Source: Mycoplana dimorpha (GTDB taxonomy: Bacteria; Pseudomonadota; Alphaproteobacteria; Rhizobiales; Rhizobiaceae). From it: a DNA stretch of 64,000 bases. Each line of letters opens with the position of its first letter. The stretch's first letter is position 1. Shown piece after piece: positions 55,346 to 64,000 of the stretch. The notes beneath the pieces were generated by a model. It was not told the origin of the DNA, searched no databases, and saw only the letters and a program-made list of their open reading frames with translations. Location of the stretch: positions 347,195-411,194 of the forward strand of contig NZ_PZZZ01000004.1 in the NCBI RefSeq assembly GCF_003046475.1, read 5' to 3'. Both the position numbers and the translations under genes were made by a program.

Positions 55346-57022
55346 TCAGCGGTCGCGGAAGCGATTGGTGATCGGGTAGCGCCGGTCGCGGCCAAAATTC
55401 TTCTTCGTGATCTTCACGCCGGGCGCCGACTGGCGGCGCTTGTATTCGGCGATGTAGAGCAGGTGCTCGACGCGATGGACGGTCGCCTCGTCGTGACCGC
55501 GCGCGACGATCTCCTCGGTGCTCATCTCGTTTTCAACCAGGCATTCTAGGATGTCGTCGAGCACCGGATAGGGCGGCAGGGAGTCCTGGTCGGTCTGATT
55601 GGGCCGCAGTTCCGCCGAGGGCGCCTTGTCGATGATGTTTTTCGGGATCACCTCGCCGGAGGGGCCGAGCGCGCCCGGCGGCACATGGGCGTTGCGCCAG
55701 CGCGACAGCGCGTAGACCTGCATCTTGTAGAGGTCCTTGATCGGGTTGAAGCCGCCGTTCATGTCGCCGTAGAGCGTGGCGTAGCCGACCGACATTTCCG
55801 ACTTGTTGCCGGTCGTCACCACCATCGAGCCGAACTTGTTGGAGATCGCCATCAGGATGGTGCCGCGCGCACGGCTCTGCAGGTTCTCCTCGGTGATGCC
55901 GGACTCGGTGCCTTCGAACAGATCCGACAGCGCCTCGATAAAGCCGGTGACCGGCGCCTCGATCGGCACGATGTCGTAGCGGCAGCCGAGCGCCCTGGCG
56001 CAGGCGGCCGCATCCGCCAGCGATTCCTCGGAGGTGTATCGATAGGGCAGCATCACGCAGCGCACGCGTTCCTCGCCCAGCGCGTCGACCGCGATGGCCG
56101 CGCATATCGCCGAGTCGATACCGCCGGACAGTCCGAGCACCACCGACTTGAAGCCGTTCTTGTTGACGTAGTCGCGAAAGCCCAGCACGCAGGCGCGATA
56201 ATCGGCCTCTTCCGGCTCGGGCAGCTTCGACAGCGGCCCGCCGTCGCAGCGCCAGCTGCCGTTCTGCTTCTTCCAGGTGACGATCGCCATCGCCTCCTCG
56301 AACTGGCTCATCTGGAAGGCCAGGCTGTTGTCGGCGTTCAGGCCGAAGCTGGCGCCGTCGAAAACGAGTTCATCCTGCCCGCCGAGCTGGTTGGCGTAGA
56401 CGAGCGGCAGGCCGGTCTCGATCACCTGGCGGATCGCCACCTGATGGCGAATGTCCATCTTGGTGCGGTAATAGGGCGAACCATTGGGCGACAGCAGCAA
56501 TTCCGCCCCGCTTTCGGCTAGCGTCTCGCAGACCCCGAGGTCGCCCCAGATGTCCTCGCAGATCGGAATGCCGATCCGCACGCCCCGGAAATTGACCGGC
56601 CCGGGCATCGCCCCCGGCTCGAAGACGCGCTTCTCGTCGAATTCGCCGTAGTTCGGCAGGTCGACCTTGTCGCGGGTCGCAATGACCTTGCCGCCATCGA
56701 GGACGGCGACGGAGTTGTGCCGCCCGGTCTCGCCCTGCCGGGGGAACCCGACGATCACGCCGGGGCCGCCATCGGCGGTGTCGACCGCCAGCGCCTCGAC
56801 CGCGGCGCGGCAGGCCTTCAGGAAGGCCGGCTTCAGCACAAGGTCTTCCGGCGGATAGCCGGAAATGAAGAGCTCAGTCAGAAGCAACAGGTCGGCGCCC
56901 TGCCGCGCCGCATCGGCGCGCGCCTCGCGGGCCTTGGCCAGATTGCCGGCGACGTCGCCGACGGTCGGATTGAGCTGGGCCACCGCGATGCGCAGTGTTG
57001 TTCTGTCGTTGTTGCCGGTCAT
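55346..57022 (-). CDS. nadE: Glutamine-dependent NAD synthase
   Basis: This 558-residue two-domain enzyme makes NAD from nicotinic acid adenine dinucleotide, ATP and glutamine. The N-terminal nitrilase-type glutaminase has the triad E50, K119 and C155 (in ICEDIWG). The C-terminal synthetase has the ATP-pyrophosphatase P-loop LSGGIDSA (about 296-303) and the TTGNKSEMSVGYATLYGDM region in context. The length is normal for the bacterial glutamine-using form. It reads towards the cyclase gene, with 273 bases between the two. Confidence 0.95.
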   Translation of the reverse strand: MTGNNDRTTLRIAVAQLNPTVGDVAGNLAKAREARADAARQGADLLLLTELFISGYPPEDLVLKPAFLKACRAAVEALAVDTADGGPGVIVGFPRQGETGRHNSVAVLDGGKVIATRDKVDLPNYGEFDEKRVFEPGAMPGPVNFRGVRIGIPICEDIWGDLGVCETLAESGAELLLSPNGSPYYRTKMDIRHQVAIRQVIETGLPLVYANQLGGQDELVFDGASFGLNADNSLAFQMSQFEEAMAIVTWKKQNGSWRCDGGPLSKLPEPEEADYRACVLGFRDYVNKNGFKSVVLGLSGGIDSAICAAIAVDALGEERVRCVMLPYRYTSEESLADAAACARALGCRYDIVPIEAPVTGFIEALSDLFEGTESGITEENLQSRARGTILMAISNKFGSMVVTTGNKSEMSVGYATLYGDMNGGFNPIKDLYKMQVYALSRWRNAHVPPGALGPSGEVIPKNIIDKAPSAELRPNQTDQDSLPPYPVLDDILECLVENEMSTEEIVARGHDEATVHRVEHLLYIAEYKRRQSAPGVKITKKNFGRDRRYPITNRFRDR

Positions 57023-57277
57023 CTCTGTCCTCGATGCATCCCGCGCGGTCGCACGAACCGTTCCTGACGCTGTTTAGATGATGACGGTGCTTTTGAAAAC
57101 GAAGGCTTTTCCGTTCGGCTGCACTGGCGCTGCCAAGGCCCGGGTCCGGAGCGGCTCGACCGCTGATGGCAGGGAGAACCCAACCCGCAATTCCCGGGCC
57201 TGCGACCATTCATCCTACATTCAAGATGACAGGCATATGACAATTGGATGACGCATTTATGAAGGTTGGAGTACCGC

Positions 57278-59206
57278 GTGGCCCCAGCACGTTCCGCCCT
57301 GGCGGCAACTGCCGTAAACAAAGCATTCGCCGTCGAGGCGGGCCGCACCGCGCGCGCTGCAAAATCCATCAGCGCGATCGGCTCCGTCGGGCTCACGCTG
57401 CTGCTGGCCGTCGCTACCGTTGCCGCCATCGAGCTCATCACGCGCCAGTCGGCGGACGCCACCATCACCTTCCTAACGACCTTTGCGCAGCCCGGCTGGA
57501 CAACCTGCGGGCTCTTTCTGCTGGCCTTTCTCGGCCTCGATGCCCTGATCGGCCGGCAGCACAAGGCAGTCCTGGTGCTGGCGCCGGTGGCGATCCTGCT
57601 CGCTTTCATTTCCGAGCAGAAGAAGATCTTCCTGACTGATCCACTCTACCCGACCGACCTTCTGTTCGGCCGCCAGATCATGGAGTTGATGCCGGCGCTG
57701 GTGCGTGACCGCCCCTGGACGGCTGTCGCCGTCGGCCTTGGAACCATCGCTGCGCTCACTGCCCTCGTGTCGGTCTGGGTGTTCGCCTGGCGGCGGTTCC
57801 GTCCGCTGAGCGGCAAGGAGCGCCTCTACCGGTTGGCGGTCGTCGTTCCGCTGCTGGCCGGCTTTGCCTCCATCATGGACTACAACCAGTTCTCCTGGGT
57901 TCGCGACCGCCTCAAAGTCGCGCCGATCATTTGGGACCAGGCCGAGAACTACCGCCACAACGGCTTCATGCTGGCCTTTGCCATCAACCTGCCGATGGCC
58001 AACGTCAAGGCACCGGCCGGCTATTCGCCCGACGCCATCGACAACATCCATCAGGAGCCGCTGCCCGCCGGCACCAGCCACCGCACCAAGCCCGACGTGA
58101 TCGTCGTCATGAGCGAGTCGCTGTGGGATCCGACCCGGCTTCCGAACGTCACGCTGAGCCCCGACCCGATGGCCTTCATGCGGCAGAACATCTCGGGAGC
58201 CGTGTTCTCGCCGGAATTCGGCGGTCTGACCGCCAATATCGAGTTCGAGGCGCTCACAGGCTTCTCCAACGCCTTCCTGCCAACCGGCAGCATCCCCTAC
58301 CAGCAGTATGTGCGCGGCCCGATCCCCTCGCTTGCGACCTTCTTCCGCGGCGAAGGCTATGCGGCGCGCGCCATCCACCCCTTCGCCGGATGGTTCTGGA
58401 ACCGGACATCGGTCTACAACTCGTTCGGCTTCGAGAGCTTCCGCACCGAAGAGACGATGCCGGTGATGCAGAAGCGCGGCATTTTCACCGCCGACGAGGA
58501 CCTCACCCGGGAGATCATCCGCCAAGCCGACGCGCAGAGCGATCCGTTCTTCTTCTTCGCCGTGACGCTGCAGGGCCACGGCCCCTACGAGGCGAACCGC
58601 TACGCCCGGAACACGATCAACGTCGATGGCAACCTCTCCGAGAAGGATCACGCGGTCCTCTCGACCTATGCGCAAGGGGTCCGGGAGGCCGACGAGAGCC
58701 TGAAGATGCTAATGGACTGGGCGGCGAACCGCGACCGCGAGACGATCATCGTCGTCTTCGGCGACCATCTGCCGCCCCTCAATACCGTCTACACCGCGAC
58801 CGGCTACATGGACAACGTCACCGCCGCCCGCCGCGGGCCGGTCGAGCAGATGAAACGCGAGCACGAGACACCGCTGATCGTCTGGTCCAACAAGACCGGC
58901 GTGAAGGAAGACGTCGGAACGATCAGCCCGGCGCTGCTGCCCTACCACATTCTCAAGCAGGCAGGCTTCGAGCACCCCTACTACACCGGTTTCCTCGGCC
59001 GCGTGCAGGCGCAGTACGACGTCGTCGACCGCTATCAACTGATCGGCAGCGACGGCAAGACGACCGCCGATTGGGCGCGCAGCAAGACGATCGACCCGCT
59101 GATCCGCGACTACCGCTTCCTGCAGCACGACATCCTGTTCGGCAAGCGTCGCGCCCTGGAGCGCTTCTTCCCGGCCCATGCCGCCGTCGTCGACGCCGCA
59201 TCCTAG
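57278..59206 (+). CDS. LTA-synthase/phosphoglycerol transferase family protein
   Basis: This 642-residue protein has four or five N-terminal transmembrane helices (about residues 30-210) and a periplasmic sulfatase-fold domain (about 270-600). The metal and nucleophile sites are visible: VVMSESLWDP, GGLTANIEFEALTG (nucleophile Thr), TLQGHGPYE and VVFGDHLPP. The fold is that of LtaS and of the phosphoglycerol transferases OpgB and CgmB, which decorate periplasmic glucans. In rhizobia, cyclic beta-1,2-glucans are a likely acceptor, but that is inference. The GTG at 57278 has GGAG six bases upstream, so I prefer it to the TTG at 57266. Confidence 0.88.
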   Translation: MAPARSALAATAVNKAFAVEAGRTARAAKSISAIGSVGLTLLLAVATVAAIELITRQSADATITFLTTFAQPGWTTCGLFLLAFLGLDALIGRQHKAVLVLAPVAILLAFISEQKKIFLTDPLYPTDLLFGRQIMELMPALVRDRPWTAVAVGLGTIAALTALVSVWVFAWRRFRPLSGKERLYRLAVVVPLLAGFASIMDYNQFSWVRDRLKVAPIIWDQAENYRHNGFMLAFAINLPMANVKAPAGYSPDAIDNIHQEPLPAGTSHRTKPDVIVVMSESLWDPTRLPNVTLSPDPMAFMRQNISGAVFSPEFGGLTANIEFEALTGFSNAFLPTGSIPYQQYVRGPIPSLATFFRGEGYAARAIHPFAGWFWNRTSVYNSFGFESFRTEETMPVMQKRGIFTADEDLTREIIRQADAQSDPFFFFAVTLQGHGPYEANRYARNTINVDGNLSEKDHAVLSTYAQGVREADESLKMLMDWAANRDRETIIVVFGDHLPPLNTVYTATGYMDNVTAARRGPVEQMKREHETPLIVWSNKTGVKEDVGTISPALLPYHILKQAGFEHPYYTGFLGRVQAQYDVVDRYQLIGSDGKTTADWARSKTIDPLIRDYRFLQHDILFGKRRALERFFPAHAAVVDAAS

Positions 59207-59624
59207 AAGCAGGAAGGCAGCCCTGCCCGCCTCACGCTCCGCATATTCCTGCGCCAGGCTAGTGCCCGACGCAGGGCGCTTCCCGTGATCGCCGCAGCAG
59301 TGCTGCAGTCCACCACAGTCGGTCTTTTGAGGATGATCAGCCACATCGGGACTGAGATACGGCCCACAGGCGTCAGCAGTGGGAAATTGGACAATGGGCG
59401 CAAGCCGGATCCAGCCATCCCGCGCAACAGTGCGCCGAATTGCGTCCCGCCTTCTCGACCAGGTAATCCGCAGCCGCCTGGCAGCGGTGCCCCCCGATCG
59501 AATTGCCTGCCCGCTGGATGGATGCCCGACGGGGACGGGAAGCCGCCACCGCACCAGACCTTGGAAGCCGGTCACATGCTGGTCCTTCTTCGCGTGCCAG
59601 TCACACACCGAGAATGCCGGCCAT
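59207..59624. other. Intergenic region, nothing recognised
   Basis: This 418-base gap lies between two convergent genes. The frame open at 59285-59626 has irregular composition and no family similarity. No tRNA, repeat or regulatory RNA is evident. Confidence 0.5.
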
Positions 59625-59652
59625 GAAAAAAGGGCGGCCCGCCGGCCGCCCT
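59625..59652 (-). terminator. Rho-independent terminator of the RcnB-like gene
   Basis: On the minus strand AGGGCGGCC and GGCCGCCCT form a nine-base stem with a four-base loop, followed by TTTTTT. It lies 24 bases after the stop codon of the gene at 59677. Confidence 0.9.
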
Positions 59653-59676
59653 TTCATGTTCGATCTACCGTCCCGG

Positions 59677-60015
59677 TCAATACGCGGCGGCCATCCCCAG
59701 GATCAGGCCCGTTGCCGCGCTGATCAGTAGGACCTGCTCGTTGACCCGCACCCATTGCTGCCCGTAGCGGGGCGCATGGAGGCGATAGCGCCGGTAATCC
59801 CGCGGGTGGACGACGTGCCGGCGTTCGGCGCGCGACAGTTTCTGCCCCTTCTTCCAACGGTGATGGCGGATGATCTCGCGCCGCTCGTGCTTCGTCATGA
59901 CCTTCTTGTCGACATGGTGATGACGGACCGGCGGGCGGGGATCGTGTGCCTGTGCCGCACTGAAGGGCGCCGTCAGAACCGAGGTGGCAATCAGGATGGC
60001 AAAGAGCTTTTTCAT
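59677..60015 (-). CDS. RcnB family periplasmic protein
   Basis: This 112-residue protein has a signal peptide ending near residue 23 (APFSAAQA). The mature part is rich in His, Arg and Lys (RHHHVDKK, IRHHRWKKGQ) and ends in the RcnB pattern RRYRLHAPRYGQQWVRVNEQVLLI in context, followed by a hydrophobic GLILGMAAA tail. RcnB modulates nickel and cobalt efflux in Escherichia coli; most homologues have only the fold in common and their role is untested. A terminator follows. Confidence 0.87.
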   Translation of the reverse strand: MKKLFAILIATSVLTAPFSAAQAHDPRPPVRHHHVDKKVMTKHERREIIRHHRWKKGQKLSRAERRHVVHPRDYRRYRLHAPRYGQQWVRVNEQVLLISAATGLILGMAAAY

Positions 60016-60083
60016 CGTTGTTTCCTTTCATCTCGACGACCCCAACCTAGGGCCGGCAAGATGAACGGGAACTGAAGTCAAGG

Positions 60084-60097
60084 TTACGTTTTCGTAA
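60084..60097. promoter_or_regulatory. Inverted repeat upstream of the RcnB-like gene
   Basis: TTACG-TTTT-CGTAA is a perfect inverted repeat some 70 bases before the start of the RcnB-like gene, in an AT-rich stretch. It could be an operator; no regulator is adjacent. Confidence 0.3.
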
Positions 60098-60240
60098 TGT
60101 TATCAGCCACTTATATTAGCGATTTGATGCGTTGCAGGCACATCCATGTGCCCTATGCTGCCTCTCCTCTCGCTCCGCGACCGCGGAAGGATCAAGATGA
60201 ACGGCCGCCCGGCGAAAACGACGGGCGGCTGACGTTGGCC

Positions 60241-61272
60241 TCAGGCGAATTCGGACGAGGCGGCCCAGAGATTGATGCCGGCCTCCTGAGCGTAGCGATC
60301 GATCTCGGCCAGTTCGTCGGCGGTGAAGTCCGGCTTCTCCAGCGCCTTGACGCAGTCGACGATCTGCGCGGGGCGGCTGGCGCCGACCAGCGCCGAGGTG
60401 ACGCGGCCACCGCGCAGCACCCAGGCAATCGCCATCTGCGCCAGGGTCTGGCCGCGGCTCTCGGCAATGCCGTTCAGCTTGCGCACCTGTTCGACCGTTT
60501 CGGCGCGGATGAACTCCTTCTTCAGGAAGTGGTCCAGCGCCGCACGGCTGTCGGCCGGAATGCCGCCGAGATATTTTGTGGTCAGCATGCCCTGGGCCAG
60601 CGGCGAGAAGACGATGGAGCCGATGCCGAGCTCGTCGAGCGTGTCGAGCAGGCCGTCCGCCTCGATCCAGCGGTTGAGCATGGAATAGCTCGGCTGGTGG
60701 ATCAGGCAGGGCGTGCCGAGCTGCTTCAGGATCGCCGCCGCCTCGCGGGTGCGCTGCGAATTGTAGGAGGAGATGCCGACATAGAGCGCGCGGCCCGAAC
60801 GGACGATGTGGTCGAGTGCTGCGCAGGTCTCCTCCAGCGGCGTGTCGGGATCGAAGCGGTGCGAATAGAAGATGTCGACATAGTCCAGCCCCATTCGCTT
60901 CAGGCTCTGGTCGCAGGAGGCGATCAGGTACTTGCGGCTGCCCCATTCGCCATAAGGACCCGGCCACATGTCGTAGCCGGCCTTGGAGGAAATGATCAGC
61001 TCGTCGCGAAGCCCGGCAAAGTCGGTGCGCAGGATCTCGCCGAAAGCGATCTCGGCCGAACCGGGCGGCGGGCCGTAATTGTTGGCGAGGTCGAAATGGG
61101 TGATGCCGAGATCGAAGGCGGTGCGGCACATCTCGACCTTGCGCTCGTGCGGGGTGTCGCCACCGAAATTGTGCCACAGCCCCAGCGACACGGCCGGCAA
61201 CTTCAGGCCGGAACGTCCGACGCGATTGTACTTCATGCTCTCGTAACGATTGTCTGCCGGCTGCCAGGCCAT
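60241..61272 (-). CDS. Aldo-keto reductase, L-glyceraldehyde 3-phosphate reductase type
   Basis: This 343-residue NADPH-dependent TIM-barrel enzyme is of the YghZ/MgrA (AKR14) type. The catalytic tetrad is recognisable: Asp in HFDLANNYGPPPG (with Tyr), Lys in ISSKAGYDM, and His in FYSHRFDPDTPLEE. The late GASRPAQIVDC segment binds the cofactor phosphate. The substrate may be L-glyceraldehyde 3-phosphate, methylglyoxal or another aldehyde. The ATG at 61272 has AGGGAG upstream. It follows a sugar dehydrogenase and a sugar isomerase gene on the same strand. Confidence 0.9.
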   Translation of the reverse strand: MAWQPADNRYESMKYNRVGRSGLKLPAVSLGLWHNFGGDTPHERKVEMCRTAFDLGITHFDLANNYGPPPGSAEIAFGEILRTDFAGLRDELIISSKAGYDMWPGPYGEWGSRKYLIASCDQSLKRMGLDYVDIFYSHRFDPDTPLEETCAALDHIVRSGRALYVGISSYNSQRTREAAAILKQLGTPCLIHQPSYSMLNRWIEADGLLDTLDELGIGSIVFSPLAQGMLTTKYLGGIPADSRAALDHFLKKEFIRAETVEQVRKLNGIAESRGQTLAQMAIAWVLRGGRVTSALVGASRPAQIVDCVKALEKPDFTADELAEIDRYAQEAGINLWAASSEFA

Positions 61273-61407
61273 GGCGTGCTCCCTTGTTGATCGAGTTGTG
61301 AATGGATACCGCTGCGCAACCCTTCTCGACAAGGGGCTCTGCCCGCTTGCGGCACCTCGGTCCGTCCTTGATGCGGAGGTCGGCCCGAAGCGTCGCAAAT
61401 CGCAACC

Positions 61408-62541
61408 TCACCGCTGCAACGCCCGCGCCTCCTCGATGCCGAGAGCTTCGGGCTGGGTGCAGCTGGTGACGATGTCGACCGCCCGCCCCTCCTCGGCGGA
61501 ACGCAGGATCGCGGTAAGCACGTCAATCGTGTGCAGCGAGCGCTCGAGCGAGCAACGGTAGTCACGTCCGGTTGCGACCGCATCCATCATGTCGGCCAGG
61601 CCGGCGCCGCGGTAATTGGCTTCCATGCCCCAGTCGAACTCGAAGTTTTTGGCGGTCAGCGGATGGTCCCAAACCTCGACCTCCTGCGGCTCGCCGTCGG
61701 TACCCGCCACTTCCACCGGCCCGCCAAAAAAATTCGGGTCGGGCACGAAGATCGCCCCGTCGGTGCCGTAGAGCTCCATGTTCTGGTGGCGGTGCGCCCA
61801 GACGTCCCAGCTCGCCATCAGCGCCACCTGCGCCCCGCTTGCGAACTCCAGGATCGCGTGAATGTTTGTCGCAACACCGACCGGCACCTTCTCGCCGGCC
61901 CGCGGGCCGCTGCCGATGATGCGTTCCGCCCGGGCCTTGTTGGCCAGTGCGACGACGCGCTTCACCGGGCCGACCAGATTGACGAGGTTGGCAACGTAGT
62001 AGGGCCCCATGTCGAGGATCGGCCCGCCGCCGGGGGCGAAGAAGAAGTCCGGGTTCGGGTGCCAGCGCTCCATGCCGGGACCGAGCACGTGGGCCGTGCC
62101 GGACATCACCTTGCCGATCCGGCCGGCGTCGATGAGGTGGCGGGCGAACTGGTGCGAGCCGCCGAGAAAGGTGTCTGGCGCCGAACCCACGCTTACCCCG
62201 TTCGTCTCCGCGATGCGCCTGAGGTCCTCGCCCTGCTCGAGCGTCAGCACGAAGGGCTTTTCCGAATAGACGTGCTTGCCGGCGATGAGCGTGCGCCGCG
62301 ACACCGGGTAGTGTGCCTCCGGAACAGTCAGGTTCACCACCACGTCGACGGCCGGATTGGCGAGCAGCGCCTCGATCTCCTGCGCCTCCACGCCGAATTC
62401 TTCTGCCCGCGCCGCCGATGCCGCCGGGTTGATATCGGCACAGGCAACAACCTTCAGGTTCCTGAACATCGGCACCAGCTTGAAATAGGCGGCCGAGATG
62501 TTGCCGCAACCGATGATGCCGACTCCGGATTCCTTGCTCAT
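61408..62541 (-). CDS. Gfo/Idh/MocA family oxidoreductase
   Basis: This 377-residue NAD(P)-dependent enzyme of the glucose-fructose oxidoreductase type starts with the Rossmann motif GIIGCGNIS. The family motif EKPF (in SEKPFVLT) and the DMGPYY segment of the C-terminal domain, with its catalytic His/Asp partners, are clear. Substrates are sugars, inositols or sugar acids. Its start overlaps the stop of the sugar isomerase gene upstream in ATGA. Confidence 0.9.
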   Translation of the reverse strand: MSKESGVGIIGCGNISAAYFKLVPMFRNLKVVACADINPAASAARAEEFGVEAQEIEALLANPAVDVVVNLTVPEAHYPVSRRTLIAGKHVYSEKPFVLTLEQGEDLRRIAETNGVSVGSAPDTFLGGSHQFARHLIDAGRIGKVMSGTAHVLGPGMERWHPNPDFFFAPGGGPILDMGPYYVANLVNLVGPVKRVVALANKARAERIIGSGPRAGEKVPVGVATNIHAILEFASGAQVALMASWDVWAHRHQNMELYGTDGAIFVPDPNFFGGPVEVAGTDGEPQEVEVWDHPLTAKNFEFDWGMEANYRGAGLADMMDAVATGRDYRCSLERSLHTIDVLTAILRSAEEGRAVDIVTSCTQPEALGIEEARALQR

Positions 62542-63320
62542 GGGACTCGTTCCTCAGCGTGAAATGCCGCGATTGTCGCGATCGAGCGTTCGGCGAGGCG
62601 CTTCAGGTCGCTTGGATTGTCGTGCTCGACGATGAAGTGTTTGGCGCTTGTTGGGGCAAGGGCGGCCATCAAGTCGCCCCAGGGCAACGTGCCGTGGCCG
62701 ACATCGGCCCAGCCATCCTCGTCGAGTTTTTCGCCGGCCGGGGCGATGTCCTTGACGTGCACGGACGAGATACGGTCGGCGTATTTCTTGATCCACACGA
62801 AGGGATCGGCGCCGCCCTTCGCAATCCACGCGACATCCGCCTCCCAGGAAAGGTCCGGACCGCCGGCAAGGATCAGTTCCATCGGAACCGGGCCATCTGT
62901 AATCGGCGAAAACTCGAAGTCGTGGTTGTGCCAGCCAAAATCCAGACCGGCGTTACGGTATGGCTTAGACGCCCCTTGCAGCCGCGCCCCGAAGGCGCGC
63001 CACCCGGCCGCGTCGGCCGGCCTGTCCTCCGGCGCCAGATAGGGACAGTAGATGGACTTTATGCCGAGGATGCGAGCGATCTCGAGGACCCGGTCGACCT
63101 TGTGCTCGAGCAGGTCGAGACCGAAATGGGCTGTCGGCATGGTCAGACCGTTCCGCTCGAGTTTTGCCTTCAGGGACATGGCCTCGCCGGGATCCAGCGA
63201 CGGGTAGAGGGCGCCATAACCCTCTACCTCCCGGTAGCCGGCCTGCGCGAGCAGCCGGAAGACGCTTTCCAGCGGCAAGAAATTGCGGGCGCTGTAGAGC
63301 TGGAAGCCGATAGTCCGCAC
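62538..63320 (-). CDS. Sugar phosphate isomerase/epimerase (xylose-isomerase-like TIM barrel)
   Basis: This 260-residue TIM barrel is of the AP endonuclease 2/xylose isomerase-like family. Metal ligands are suggested by WHNHDFEF (about 142-149), the VHVKD segment and the VEHD motif near the C-terminus. The start is a GTG with GAGGAGG seven bases upstream, better than any ATG in the open frame that reaches back to 63419. It is the first gene of a three-gene group with an oxidoreductase (overlapping by four bases) and an aldo-keto reductase. Confidence 0.9.
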   Translation of the reverse strand: MRTIGFQLYSARNFLPLESVFRLLAQAGYREVEGYGALYPSLDPGEAMSLKAKLERNGLTMPTAHFGLDLLEHKVDRVLEIARILGIKSIYCPYLAPEDRPADAAGWRAFGARLQGASKPYRNAGLDFGWHNHDFEFSPITDGPVPMELILAGGPDLSWEADVAWIAKGGADPFVWIKKYADRISSVHVKDIAPAGEKLDEDGWADVGHGTLPWGDLMAALAPTSAKHFIVEHDNPSDLKRLAERSIATIAAFHAEERVP

Positions 63321-63655
63321 TGCGGTTCCTCCTCGAAACGGCGTGTGTTCGAACAAGGGGCAGACCTTGGCTGCCTTCCGAACGGACGCCGTCCACCCCG
63401 CCAGGGGTCGCCGGCGCAATGCAACGACAGGAGGTTACCACCGGGAGCGCTGCCTTCAATCGGCAATTGGTGCAAATGTCGTTTGAGCCGGGTCGCAGTT
63501 TCGGGCAGACGGCATGCCACAACGACACCGGTGCCGCCATCCACACCCCTGCCCCGCCAAACCGCAGCCTCGGCACGCCATTCCGCCTTTTTGTTCCCGC
63601 CGTCCAATTTGCCGCTTGCATAGCGATCATCGAGACGATAGGGGTTGCATCGGTT

Positions 63656-63732
<77 letters not shown>

Positions 63733-63909
63733 TTTAATCAGACACTTAGCTACCCGTGTTTGAACCGGCTGCAAAATTCGGCCTCTTGCCAGCCAGGCTT
63801 GGCCATTTCCTTGAACAGCTTGTTTCGTCATCGCCGTGAACCGCCTCGGCTCCGCGGGCGGAACATTGGCCTTTCCCTTCCGTTATGCTTGCGCATTGGA
63901 GGAAGAGCC

Positions 63910-64000
63910 ATGGGCATTCGGAACGCTCCCACGCAAAAGGGTAAGGAAGCCGCACAAGGCCTTCACGAGGCAGCTCGTGAGGACGAGCGGAAGGTCGAAT
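63910..64000 (+). CDS. Hypothetical protein, cut by window edge
   Basis: An ATG with a strong GGAGGAAG ribosome-binding site seven bases upstream opens a frame that runs off the right edge. The 30 visible residues (MGIRNAPTQKG, then a charged helix AAQGLHEAAREDERKVE) are hydrophilic. The family cannot be judged. It lies on the 3' side of tRNA-Pro. Confidence 0.5.
   Translation, partial: MGIRNAPTQKGKEAAQGLHEAAREDERKVE

Noticed and set aside
59285-59626. Plus-strand open frame in the gap after the LTA-synthase-like gene
   Set aside because: It has no ribosome-binding site worth naming, a Pro/Arg-heavy composition and no family similarity, and it runs into the terminator of the convergent gene.

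Overview
The window is high-GC chromosomal DNA from an alphaproteobacterium of the order Hyphomicrobiales, most likely family Rhizobiaceae. The strongest pointers are a giant (1844-residue) homologue of the Growth Pole Ring protein GPR/RgsE, which builds the polar-growth ring in Agrobacterium and Sinorhizobium; a CckA cell-cycle hybrid kinase beside a FliO-like gene; a DksA that keeps only one zinc-site cysteine; and gene content that is otherwise ordinary rhizobial housekeeping. The species cannot be named from the sequence. I see no insertion sequence, prophage, replication origin or CRISPR array.

Layout. 1-2.8 kb: a comparatively AT-rich membrane-protein gene beside the 3' end of tRNA-Cys (a possible island edge), tRNA-Asn with its own promoter and terminator, and small hypothetical genes. 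2.8-9.5 kb: photolyase, whose start codon interlocks with that of a divergent small gene; a cysK-alaX-sseA-GNAT operon; a phosphotransferase-fold protein; and a DUF1203 gene broken by a one-base frameshift. 9.7-15.6 kb: alanine dehydrogenase with a divergent Lrp-type regulator, HlyU-like protein, threonine ammonia-lyase, TrkH potassium transporter, an exported protein and tRNA-Leu. 15.7-18.5 kb: a compact cluster of Tat-exported metallophosphoesterase, cupredoxin, ECF sigma factor and anti-sigma factor. 18.5-23 kb: cckA, the FliO-like gene and dksA. 23.4-29.2 kb: sixA, the ycjX/ycjF pair, an exported protein and the folP-folB-folK operon. 29.4-32 kb: a DUF922 protein, a small broken gene, a ferredoxin followed by a ferredoxin-reductase-like flavoprotein that lacks its whole NADPH domain, and an Hpt phosphotransfer protein. 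32.5-38 kb: gpr/rgsE. 38-43.5 kb: a dienelactone-hydrolase-like protein and an Mla/Mce lipid-transport operon (permease with fused STAS domain, ATPase, MCE protein, PqiC-type lipoprotein). 43.6-53.5 kb: dipeptide epimerase, MFS transporter, LpxH-like phosphoesterase, malic enzyme, a divergent HxlR/GST pair, a phytanoyl-CoA dioxygenase family protein, and bluB behind a cobalamin riboswitch. 53.5-64 kb: a CHASE4-GGDEF cyclase, NAD synthase, an LTA-synthase-family sulfatase-fold enzyme, an RcnB-like protein, a three-gene sugar-oxidation cluster, tRNA-Pro and a gene that runs off the right edge.

Themes. Several neighbourhoods touch the cell envelope and polar growth: gpr, cckA, the Mla system, the phosphoglycerol-transferase-like enzyme, dgcA and the LpxH-like protein. 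Cofactor synthesis is represented by folate, NAD and the lower ligand of vitamin B12. The observations I consider most worth pursuing are the NADPH-domain-less reductase paired with a ferredoxin, the metallophosphoesterase/cupredoxin/ECF cluster, the hendecad architecture and possible CtrA box of gpr, and the interlocked start codons at the photolyase locus. All family assignments rest on reading the translated sequences; no database search was run.
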